Assembly: GCA_000469685.2 (NCBI GenBank)
Contig: LS997565.1
Span: 9,063,005-9,127,004 of the forward strand
Direction of reading: 5' to 3'
From: Haemonchus contortus
Taxonomy: Eukaryota > Nematoda > Chromadorea > Rhabditida > Trichostrongylidae
Length of the DNA stretch: 64,000 nt
Positions 46,850-56,574 of this stretch are shown one piece after another; the first letter of the stretch is position 1; each line of letters starts with the position of its first letter. A model generated the notes under the pieces. That model was given only the letters and a program-made list of their open reading frames with translations. It did not search any database and was not told where the DNA came from. The position numbers and the translations under genes are program-made.

Positions 46850-47573
46850 GGTTGAGTCATAAGTCCTCGGACAAAATGCTAGCGATGACTTCTAGAGATC
46901 AAAACTCGGAAAAGAGGAGAGAAAATGGACGCGTCTGGCATTTTTAGATAGAGTATGAAAAGCTCTTCAAAATACATACTAACGAACACTTCTAATTTCC
47001 TTTCCTGCAACCATGCCCTATGATTTCAAGCCGTCTCAACACCACCTCCGCAACACCATCCTATTTCTATTTTTATCTGGCGAAGAACCCGCGGAGATCG
47101 ATAGACGTATGAAGGAAGTTTACAAAAAGGATGCTCCTGCTAGATGCGCAATTCACAAGTGGCACACGAAGTTCACGTCGGAGGACTATTCCATCGAAGA
47201 TAATGACCGTCCGAGATTTGAGCGTGCTGCGGAGCTAAGTGGAAGCCGATCCGTATCAAAGTACTCGTAGCCCTTGAGAAGTTAGTCTACAATTGTTCGG
47301 GGATTGAGGTCAATCGGCAAGGTGCGAAAGCTCGGCCGACGGGTGCCTCATGCTTTGAAGCAGTATGACATGGATTTTCGCGCCGATATGGCACTTTCCT
47401 TTCCCACGCTCAAGAGCAAGAGACGGTCAGGTATACTCGTTAGTATGTATTTGAAAGAGCTTTTTATACTCTATATAGCGATGCCTCGCGCGTCCATTTT
47501 CGTCACCTCTTTCCCGAGTTATGATCTCTAGAAGTCATCGCTATCACTTTGTCCGAGGACTTGTGACTCAACC
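46850..47573 (+). mobile_element. Internally deleted mariner element
   Basis: Flanked by TA (46848-46849 and 47574-47575). The inverted ends start GGTTGAGTCATAAGTCCTCG and extend over about 60 bp (through GCGATGACTTCTAGAGATCA). Inside, 47013-47270 encodes a mariner N-terminus with MPYDFKPSQHHLR and AIHKWHTKFTSEDYSIED; 47304-47400 continues with GKVRKLGRRVPHALKQYD. The catalytic region is gone: about 724 bp remain of a typical 1.3 kb. The ends match each other well, so the copy could still be cross-mobilised by an intact relative. It sits directly downstream of family member B. Confidence 0.88.
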
Positions 47574-49169
47574 TAACATTTGTTAATTACATGGACCAAC
47601 TGAAAGCACAACTGTACGCCTCTTGATAAAAAACTCGAAGGAATCGGTACAGTAAAGAACGTAGGGAGTTATGGACACTGTCTTCAAGCGTGTTGAACTC
47701 TGAACATTGATAAAGCTCTTGTTGGAATTAAAACGAAATTATAACCATATCCGTCCAAAGTCACACATTTACTAGTTCGTTACATCAATTTTGGGAGAGG
47801 AAAATTGGAAAAAAACTGGTCAGCAGTTTTTACTACTTCGAAGAGAACATTCTGAGACATACATAAGTTGCTATACATGTCATAACTGCCAAGGGTAAAA
47901 ATCTGGTAAAAACAGTTTTTTCGAAGTCTTAGATGTCATAGGTGTCGAGTTAGTAGTAAATGTTCACGGCTTATAGACTAAAAGAAAAATTAAATGGATA
48001 ACTAATCAAAAACTCAAATGGAAAGGATGCTCCGAAAGCACAAGTGCAGGTTCGAGCCCTCCGAGACTGAAGTTTTGTCCATAAACCACCAACCTTGAGA
48101 GTAACTAATCGAGTTCGATGGTTAAAAGGATGTTCTGAATCGTGAAAAATGTAAAGTCTTATGCGGGCGCAAATTAGCACGTTTCTCAAGTTAAAGTTGA
48201 AAGTAAATGGGTCTGTGGGGACTCGCTGTCAAGAAATTTAGGGACGGTATATGAGATTTTGCCTGAGTTTATTATCAATATCATATTCATAGCCTCCCTG
48301 ACGGCAGAGAGTTTTCTAAAGTTTGAGCTTCAGAAGACAGGTGATTTTTCGAATAGTAGACATTATTTAAAGATACTCTTTGACAAGTGCCTCGCTCTCT
48401 AGAGCTGAACAGTTTTTGAGGAGCGAGGATCTAAAAAAGCTTGAACCTTTCAAATGTATTTAGATCGAGTCTCTGAATGAGCAAATAGTGTTCATAAAAC
48501 TTGTGGTCTTTCAAAGTCTGGGGTAAAACTCTATGGAGCTTCAAGTTGAGTAGAAGCCGGATTTCGGAAGTATTCTCCTGAGCATGAGTATACAATAATT
48601 CCCATCGGGCTTGAAACTAGGCCTAAAACTAGTCTAGTCTTCTATCTTCTATGGAGAGATTATGAATCTCTGAGCTTTCTGAGTCTTGGAGCCTGTAGCT
48701 TTGTCCGTAGCTTTCGGGTATCTGGTGGCAGCATTGCACTAATCACATAAATCGAGTTCCATAGGAGTGGATTTACATAGAGGAGAAGCATAAGTTTGAC
48801 ATCAGATTTGCCTGACTGGACTACAAAGCTGAGTTCGGAGGGGAGTTTCAAAGTGGGTATTAAACTGTACTCTGTGTAAGCAAAGACCGACCATAGACTC
48901 AGCCCTTCTACTTTTAAGGAATTTAGAAAGAATCAGTACAGATAACTTGGTTGTCGTGGTTGATTTACAGTTGGGTTCTGGACAGGTAACTGTTCAAGCT
49001 CCAAACTGACAGTTTTTTGATCCGACAGCGCTTCATGAGACATACTCAAAGGATTTACGGATTCCCCCTAGTGTTGAATCATTTTCAACACTCATATATT
49101 TTTACATCTGTCGTGCGTAAATGTTCACGCTTATGTTTAATCAACGCAACTCCTATTCTAGAAGTAGAA
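47574..49169. other. No gene recognised; tRNA-like scrap
   Basis: A segment at about 48030-48062 (GATGCTCCGAAAGCACAAGT then GCAGGTTCGAGCCC) resembles the variable arm and T arm of a class II tRNA, but no full cloverleaf could be drawn. It is probably a tRNA-derived repeat remnant. No supported coding sequence. Confidence 0.4.
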
Positions 49170-49680
49170 ACCCGTCTAGCTCATAGAGTACGCTTTAAAA
49201 ATAGAAACTGTCTTAGATGTTTAAGGCTCTACGAAGAATTTCAGCTATTATTCGTATCCGTGTTTGCAATTTCAAGAGAGTTGTAATGTAGTTGCGAAAC
49301 GCATAAGAATCCAGTCTCTCGAACAATTGTTGAACTGTAGCAGTCGTACTTTTTAGAAAGTGACAAACACATGATTGTATGAGTATAGATTTTCATAGAC
49401 CTTGAGATCTTAAAAAAAGAGCTATGAACTTGTCAGTGACTGGCACCCACAACTTCCAGAAGCACTTTTTGATGATAGTAGGTCTTCACACCTGTCGATC
49501 GTGACATCATTTTGATCCTAAGCTGTAGAAGATATGCTCCTTACTGGTGAGGCAATATGTAGCTAGAACTATTGACGAGGCCCATATAGTGCTTATGTAG
49601 ACATTGATGCCAAATTCGTTATCCTACTTAGGCTGATGCACCTATAGCTTGCGATTACTTGCTACCTCCGACTTTTGGCG
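49170..49680 (+). repeat. Dispersed low-copy repeat R, copy 2
   Basis: Collinear with copy 1 at 42540-43050, with many substitutions and small indels. Followed by TTATTATTA-rich sequence to about 49855. Confidence 0.7.
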
Positions 49681-50087
49681 AATTGATATTTTCACTCAGA
49701 TTCTCAGGAGCACTTGTAATGTTTTGTACTCAGCACGCTGGAAGGCAATATTCGCATCTCCCTACAATCTCTGTTGTATTGATTGTTTCTTTCTTATATT
49801 GTTATTAATATATTTGTTATTATTATTATTATTTCTTATATTCATTATTAATAGAGAGTTCATGTCTTCACTTTTCCTTGTTTACTTAGAGCTTAGGCGA
49901 ATGCACCCTTGAAGTCCATCCACACAAATCTGGTGTCAAACTTATGCTTCTCCTTTATTTCCTTCTATTCCTGTGGAATTCATCTTATGAGTTTTGCGCA
50001 GTGCCACGACCACATATGCAAAGCTGTATTTGAGGCTCAGAACAAAGATCCCTGCGCCCTCTTCGTCATAGAAGATACATTACCGAC

Positions 50088-52136
50088 TTAGCACTTGTAC
50101 AAAGTATCGATAAACTCTTGCGCGCTGATATTTCTGAAATCTGACACAGGACGATATATGAAGTAGATAGTTTTCTTGATCTAAACGAAAACATTTTTGA
50201 GGGGGGAGGGGGCGGGGCAACACTCAAGAAGAACAAAAATGCAGTGAACTAGGCTGGCTTCTACTACACTGGTGTGCAAAACTTATGGACGAAAGCAACT
50301 TTTGATTACTGTACCTCTGCCAGACGACAGAGCTCGATGAAATTTATACCGTACCAATAGCGGATCATTACGGTATTGCACAGGAAGCAGCGGGCAGAAA
50401 GTCGAAATAGGACGAGCAATTAAGACATTTTTATTGAAAGGTACCGATTACACATAGTTCGTGACAACTTATCCTAGTACTTCAAAAAAAGCGACGCGGC
50501 TCCTAATAAGATGTGTGATCACTACGGACAGCAGGAGATGCTCTGCAACGCGATCCCATACTTTCCACGAAGTTGGAAATGAATTATTGTGGTAGGGTAT
50601 TCCATTCCTCTATCAGCGCAATTGACAATTGCTGGATGATCAGTGGTGCATTTGGACGAGCTGCAATGCCTCTACCCAGTGTATCCTACGCGTGCTCGAT
50701 GGGATTCAGGTCGGGGGAACGGGCAAGCCACTGCATTGGCTGGATAACCTTCTGTGTCGAGAGCTCTTCCACCTGGGGTGTTCGATGCGGTCGCGCATTG
50801 TTCTCCATAAAAATGAATTCAGAGCTCACTGCAGCCTTGAAAAGATACACATTAGGGAGGCTTTCCTTTCCACAGTAACGCCGACTGTTAAGGGTCAAAC
50901 GCTTAAAAATCTGGAGGTAAGCACAGTTACGAAGCATTATTCCTGCCATACCATAACCCCTTGACCATCAGAACGATCAAGTTCCACAACGTTCCTGAAA
51001 GAAGTGCGTGTCCCCACCTCTGGCCATGAGTGGGCGTCCAGAATCACTACTCAGACTGAATCTGCTCCCATTCAAAAACAGCAAACGGCCTCATTTTTCA
51101 TCGGTCCGTTCGCTATGCTCCTGGCACCACCCTAAACGATCTCGCCGATTCGTGAGGGTCAAAGGAACACTACGTATTGGTCGTCGGGCGAAGAGATCGC
51201 AACCGTGCAGTCGTCGTGCCGCTTTAGTGCATGGGATGGCTTGCTTCGAAATCCTGTTAAATGACATTACAATCAAAGAAGCTGACTGACGTGGATCTCT
51301 TCTTGTCTGCTGCACAGTGTAGCGGTCATAACTTGGTGTAGTTATTTTTGGTCGACCACCTCCTCACTCTCGTGCAGCAGTATCACAGTTGCGGAATGCT
51401 TTCCGTGCACGTGAAACAACGCTGTGAGCGATACCAGGTTCCTAAGCTGCACTCGTCACGGTTCGATCTTTTTCGAGTTTCTTGATGATCCTTCCTCGTG
51501 CCAGGTCATCCAGACAATGTGTGCGGGATATGATGTATAGAAGGACGGCACCACGGTACTCGGTAGCTACTGGCTGATTGAAAAAAAGTTTTTTCCTACC
51601 TATCAGCTGCCTCGATTTGTGCGGTTAGCCATGTTTCTCGCTTTATTTGAACTATTTCTCTACGAAAGGATGTTCAACTTCCGGTGCGTAACCGTCATAG
51701 GTCTGGCAATATAATCCCACACTTTCATTTATTTCTACCCTGTCCTCAATGTATAACATTACATTATCCATCTCGTCCCTAAGTTTTGCACACCAGTGTA
51801 ATATTCATGCATCTTTCGTGAGAGAATGATGGTAAGGAAGTTGACATCTATCACGCTTAAATTGTCGATGTACCGATCAGCTTGATACGACACCACTAGG
51901 TCTCCATCATCCTGCAAGGCGTTCTGGTTCTCCAACATGATTGTTATGGTCGTGAGAAAAGAACAATATTTTGCAATGACGTACGAATTCCTTGAATTTT
52001 TTTCTGAGAAGATCTTTATGGGGTCCATCTAGCTCTCCAAATTTCTTATATTCAAGTGTGCGCTTCGCAAGCAGCTGTCTGCTGTTGAATATGCCACGCA
52101 GAGAACAGCAACAGCGATTGAGACGACTGGATTAAT
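50088..52136 (-). pseudogene. Broken secreted-protein family member C, interrupted by a Tc1-type element
   Basis: All three exons of the family are identifiable. Exon 1 at 51985-52136 has ATT in place of the start ATG (52134-52136), a signal-like segment NPVVSIAVAVLCVAYSTA, then a one-base deletion (152 nt against 153 in A and B). After it the family frame resumes as TLEYKKFGELDGPHKDLLRK. Exon 2 at 51813-51911 reads DDGDLVVSYQAD and IILSRK, but its donor GT is lost (AAG/ATGCAT). The Tc1-type element 50267-51798 lies in intron 2, and exon 3 lies beyond it at 50088-50180 (IKKTIYFIYRPVSDF, FIDTLYKC, TAA). The copy therefore carries at least four disabling changes. It lacks the promoter block shared by A, B and D. 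Confidence 0.85.
50267..51798 (-). mobile_element. Tc1-type DNA transposon, 1532 bp, inactive
   Basis: Flanked by TA at 50265-50266 and 51799-51800. Inverted ends are CACTGGTGTGCAAAACTTA, then a mismatch, then GGACGA. The minus strand encodes a Tc1 transposase broken by stops: about 51480-51360 holds remains of the N-terminal helix-turn-helix; 51091-51315 has RRDPRQSASLI and FARRPIRSVPLTLTNRRDRL; 50686-50949 has EFIFMENNARPHRTPQVEEL and WLARSPDLNPIEH. The last includes the second and third catalytic positions, where the usual DN pair reads EN. The ends are well preserved although the gene is dead. It lies in intron 2 of the pseudogene described above. Confidence 0.92.
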
Positions 52137-52739
52137 TCCTGAAGACTGACTGGGAGAAGCGAAGTGTGAGCTTTTAACGTTCCGCTTGTTTTGAAGCTTT
52201 TGTACCGAAGGTTGTTCACCGTTTTGCAGATGTTGCGAGCACTACACAAGCACAGCTGACTTAATCTGAATGCTGGTAGAGGAGGCTTAGTTAGTGCCAT
52301 GGGAAAAAAAAATGTTTGAATGATTACGTCATTCTTATTCCAACGAATCATGAACTAGTTTCTAATGGTTATTTGGAGAAAAATTTTGCAATGAGATAGT
52401 GCATGTTTTCAAGGGCCAGAGGCTGGCTTAGGTTTTATCGAAATCTTCTATGGCGTTCCAGAGGCATCAAAAAATTGTGGATTCCAATACATTGAGTGAA
52501 GTGGGCTTAGTTTCGTTGAGGCTCAGGCCATAATCAAACCGATTTCAAATGAAAATGGTCCAACACTAGGATTAATTCTCCAAGTATGCCGGGGCGTTGT
52601 CGGGTCGGAAAACTGTCAAGATTGCTGCATTGCTGCCTGAAAATGCCCGTTTTTTGAAGTATTGGTAGCGTGGCACCATCTCGATGAAACGCATGTGTTT
52701 TGGATTCAAACAGCTATCTGCCCGAAGTTCTGAGCCCTG

Positions 52740-53240
52740 TCAAGTAATGAGTTCAAGCAGCACTTTTCGGCAGAAGGATACTATAGCCAATTCTTCATGC
52801 GATTGCACAACAGTAGGATCTCGTCCAAGCATCCCACCCGCCGTCATAATCCCGCTCAACTCCCGAATCTATTTTAAAAATGTATACTTATAAATGTATA
52901 CTTATACTAAAATAAGTGACGTATCAAAAGCGATTCAGTTTACTTACCACTTCTGGCGTAGTATATATGTTGGATGAGAGGATTATACGTATGAAGTCAC
53001 CATCGGAAGGAAGTTGCAGTTCCGCCTGGCTAACCCTTATGGCTACAGTTGCACTGTTTTGTCCAAATCTGGAAAGCTCGGAGTTTTGAATCTGAGGAAG
53101 CTAAAAATTTGTCGTCACACCACTTTCTTCTAATCTTTTCATTAGTTCAAACAAATGGTTGAGAGAGCAATTTCACCTCGATTCTGGTACCCTTGTCAAT
53201 GTACAGAGTTCAATACGCGTAATGACAGTATCTATAACTT
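52740..53240 (-). CDS. Unidentified gene, three 3' exons resolved
   Basis: Exon 52948-53068 (acceptor TTTCCAG, donor GTG/GTAAGT) encodes FGQNSATVAIRVSQAELQLP and DFIRIILSSN. It joins in phase 0 to 52740-52868 (acceptor AAAATAG), which encodes IRELSGIMTAGGMLGRDP, then SHEELAIVSFCRKVLLELIT and a stop. An upstream exon, about 53177-53240, reads DTVITRIELCTLTRVPES and joins in phase. Further upstream, 53276-53366 is open in two frames. One starts with an ATG and fits the phase; the other (SKKTPIFPEYKEKTEAQLSA) looks more like protein but does not fit. The 5' end is therefore unresolved. DGDFIRIILS loosely recalls FYPSVILS of the neighbouring secreted family, and the phase-0 intron after it is in the same place; distant kinship is possible but unproven. 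A decayed copy of the last exon is at 63430-63525. Confidence 0.55.
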
Positions 53241-53497
53241 CTCAGGTTCTCGACTGTACCATAGAGTTTTCTCACCAGGCGGACAGTTGTGCCTCAGTTT
53301 TCTCTTTGTATTCAGGAAATATGGGTGTCTTTTTAGAGACACTCTTCGTGCCTCTAACAAGTTCATGGCCTAGGTTCTACCCTATATGGAAGTCCTCATA
53401 GTTAGGAAAACTCAAGCTTCGGGTATGAGACGAATGATGATGCATCACCAGAACCATGCAAGGCAAAAATTTATTAGAATAAAGACAACGAATATTT

Positions 53498-54074
53498 TCA
53501 TTCGGGCAGTAAATCAGAAAAATGATAATCTTCAGATTCGCTTTTGCAACCTTTCAGATTTTTGGCGAACTCTGTCATATTACTTTTCTCCACACTTGAC
53601 GATGACACTCGATAAATGAAGTAATTCGCTCGCCTGTTCTGGAACAAAAGCATGCTCGAGCGGATATGTCAACGTTGTCAGCGGGTTTTTTGAGTGGGGA
53701 AATGATGACAATTACCAATACTCGGCTTCAAGTATATGCACGAACCAATGGTAAGCGTGAAAGAATGACCGATGGGAAGAAGCTGCCTGCCTCTTCAAAG
53801 TTATAGACCTCCTGATACATTGTGTAGTTCACCACCAAATCGCGCTCATCCTGGAAAGTGATTTGATTCCTTGCCAAGACTAAACCGATCTTAGAACTCA
53901 CGAAAGCATTTTGTAGTAACGTACGAAACTTCTGTTGAAAACAGCTTGGAGTTGCTCTTTGAAGAATTGGTCATATTTTCCGAACAACTTGTATTCGAGT
54001 TTGCCATCGGTTCTGCATTGATCTGCAACTGAGTAAGCCAGGCAAAGTGTAGCGACGAGAGCGATTGAATTCAT
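53498..54074 (-). CDS. Small secreted protein, cluster family member D, 131 aa
   Basis: Exons 53925-54074, 53746-53850 and 53498-53638, introns in phase 0. The signal peptide MNSIALVATLCLAYSVA is followed by DQCRTDGKLEYKLFGKYDQ. Exon 2 reads DERDLVVNYTMYQEVYNF and FFPSVILSRLPL. Exon 3 reads NRRANYFIYRVSS, SNMTEFAKNLKGC and a longer acidic tail ending SDLLPE. N-glycosylation sequons are present at NRS, NYT and NMT. AATAAA (complement 53470-53475) lies 22 bp after the stop. Intact in every respect. It is in the same orientation as A and C and opposite to B. Function unknown. Confidence 0.8.
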
Positions 54075-54380
54075 CCTCCAAGGAACGATAAAGCCAGGTA
54101 AGTACGAGCTCACGACTATCCTTTCCCTCAAGGTTTTTATATCGCTAGATATCCAACGATTAGATGACCTTGTGAGCACTTTGTGTTAACATAGCTGACT
54201 TTCTGTTCCAATGCATCTATATACGAGGTAGTCCGTGCTACATGTGAGTAAATGAATCTGAGCGATTTCGCAGCTGTTGCCAGAATGATTATCAAAACAA
54301 TCAGGAATGGTTTTTTTGAGAAATGTTGTGCAAATGAAATGTACTGTCGGAAATGGCTCTTCCTGAAAACATCTATTAGC
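54075..54380 (-). promoter_or_regulatory. Promoter block of member D, shared with members A and B
   Basis: Contains TATAAAAA (complement 54134-54141), about 60 bp before the ATG. Further out come AGCTGACTTTCTGTT, GCACTTTGTGTTAACATAGC and GTGAGTAAATGAA blocks that match the flanks of members A and B in order and spacing. Homology fades beyond about 54380. Confidence 0.65.
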
Positions 54381-56574
54381 AACACAGGATGATTTTTGAA
54401 AATCGACAAGGCATCAAAGGATTAGCTTCGTTATCACGTAACCCGTTCTAACCGTTTTTTCTCCATACGTACCTTCACTTTTAGATTGATAGCTCAACAA
54501 AATGGCCTGACAAAAGAAGGGAAAAAGATGAAAAATAGGAGCTTTAACCAGTCAGCAATTTGTCCATACTGATCTATAACAAATACTCCACAGTTCCAAT
54601 TCCCTACTGTCAGGTGTACATGTTAACAGGCGAATAGGGATGGCACTTCAAGCCGCCGAGAGAAAGCCTTCTGAAAAAGGACACCGTGTTTGTTGTCAAC
54701 GAGTTGAAATAACTCAAAATCGGCAAGGCACAATGCTCCCGTTAAAAGTAAAAAAATATCATTTTGAATCGTTCATTGCACTGCAGTTGCTGGCGTGAGA
54801 TACTGCTGGCGATAGATACCGTAGCACCTTTTTTGAAATTCCCCATGTAATCAGCTGTATCTTGGGACCCTGTTGCAAAAATGCAGAGGAGCTGGAAATG
54901 AGTTATTTTAAGTGACGCTGCAATGGATGTGAAGGGGCAGTGATTCTCCAGCTATGCTCGGTACGCAGAATCTATATGCTTTGTTAAGGGACCAAGTTGA
55001 CCCTAACGTCTAAGGGTTTCTGTATTTGTCTGCAGTCTCTGTCTCTGGCGGTGCAGTCGAACGTTTGAACGCTAACTAGACTAGACTAAATTACTCGAGA
55101 CAATAACAAAGGCTTCCACTCCATCCACGCTTCGAAAAGTTCCCAATAAATCAGCACACACGTTTGTGATATTCGGCTCGGGGGTGGGGGAGTAAGGAAT
55201 ATGAAGTGGGTAAGCCGCCGTCCTTTTTTCGGTTTTCGTGAAGGATTCACGGTAGGAATTGTAACCTCAATGATTAGTTTTTTGAAGTGTCAATATCAAT
55301 CGTCATCCTGTCAAAATGCGTTTAGGTGTAGCTGTTAAAACACGAATGAAACTAATCCTGAAGCATTTCCTGTGTTAAAAAGGATTCTTATAATCTCCAA
55401 TTAACTCATCCAAACTGTTGGCTTCACTTTTGTGCCGCTGAGTGAAGCCTCTGGAACATCAAGCCAATTGGATATACCAAGGCAGCAACCAAGGCGATCT
55501 GGTGCATAAATCGCGAATGAATGAGAGTAGCACAGATGAATTTCCACAGTTATCCACATAAGTTTGAAGGTTTTATAAGCTCAATTAATCAATGTTCTGT
55601 GATGTTTGAGCGCTTTGTCAGCTTAGCTGACTTGCCACCGGGTGATACGCTGATTAGCTTGCGCTGTGAATGGAAAGAACAAACGATTTCGTAACAGTCG
55701 TTGCAGTGAATCTCAAAATAGACGTGGGTGTTTTTCATGTCAGGAGATTTTCAATAGAAATGGCATCCTTTTTAAAGTGTTGATTTCGTGAAGACAAGGC
55801 TCTATGGGGAACGATAGTTGGAAAAAACTTAGGTAAAGAGCCTAAGTATATTAAGGGCTGATCAGAAGGAAGAGTGTTGTTGAAAGTTTCTGAAAACACG
55901 TTGGCTTCTTCTCGTCGTCATCTCCCGTGGTGAATGCCTTGTTTGCCCGCTTATGCTCCAGAAAGAAAGAGGATCAGAGTCCAATCCGCAAGGTTTCTGA
56001 CCTCAATTTGAACAAAATTAATTTTTCTTTATTCCGGTAGATGGACAATTTCAAGAGTCCATCTACCGGAATAACTGCCGCCATCACTGGTGAAGCAGCG
56101 TTTTCACAAGGTTATTCTTCGAAGTTCTTTGCAATTCTGCAGTTTTTCCAAATTCTAGTCGGTTTCCTCCTCTAAACTAGACTAATTAGGTTGCATGGTG
56201 ATGTTGATTGCTCGCATAGTCCTAAAATCAGTATGGAGTTTTCTTCCTTTGGTAGCTTCTCTAAAACTCTTCTACACTTATCTAGTTTTCTTGAAGGAAT
56301 TGCTTGGCGGGATCTACTGACTTAGACCACTCTCATTTGTAAACATCAATGAAGGACCACCAGCCTCGTGAAGTGAATGTAGCTGCCTACGAGGGCTGCC
56401 TTTTATATTACGGGATTTGGAAACACTAGTGTAGCAATATAGCAACTGAACCACTATCGTAAAGTTTGACTATTTTGAGGTTCCGTTGCAAAATTTGAGC
56501 GCAATTTGTGTTGTTTACACTAAGTTGTAAGATTTTGTTTCGGCCAAGTTATAGAGTTGAACCGTGGGCATTTT
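54381..56574. other. No gene recognised
   Basis: No frame of note on either strand. One perfect hairpin is listed separately. Confidence 0.45.
56029..56074. repeat. Perfect 18-bp hairpin with 10-nt loop
   Basis: TTATTCCGGTAGATGGAC at 56029-56046, loop AATTTCAAGA, then the exact reverse complement at 56057-56074. An uninterrupted stem of this length is unlikely by chance in 64 kb. It is shorter than a normal miRNA precursor. Confidence 0.85.

Noticed and set aside
48030..48062. Possible tRNA gene with a GGTTCGAGCCC T arm
   Set aside because: No matching acceptor or D arm could be drawn around it, so at most it is a tRNA-derived remnant.
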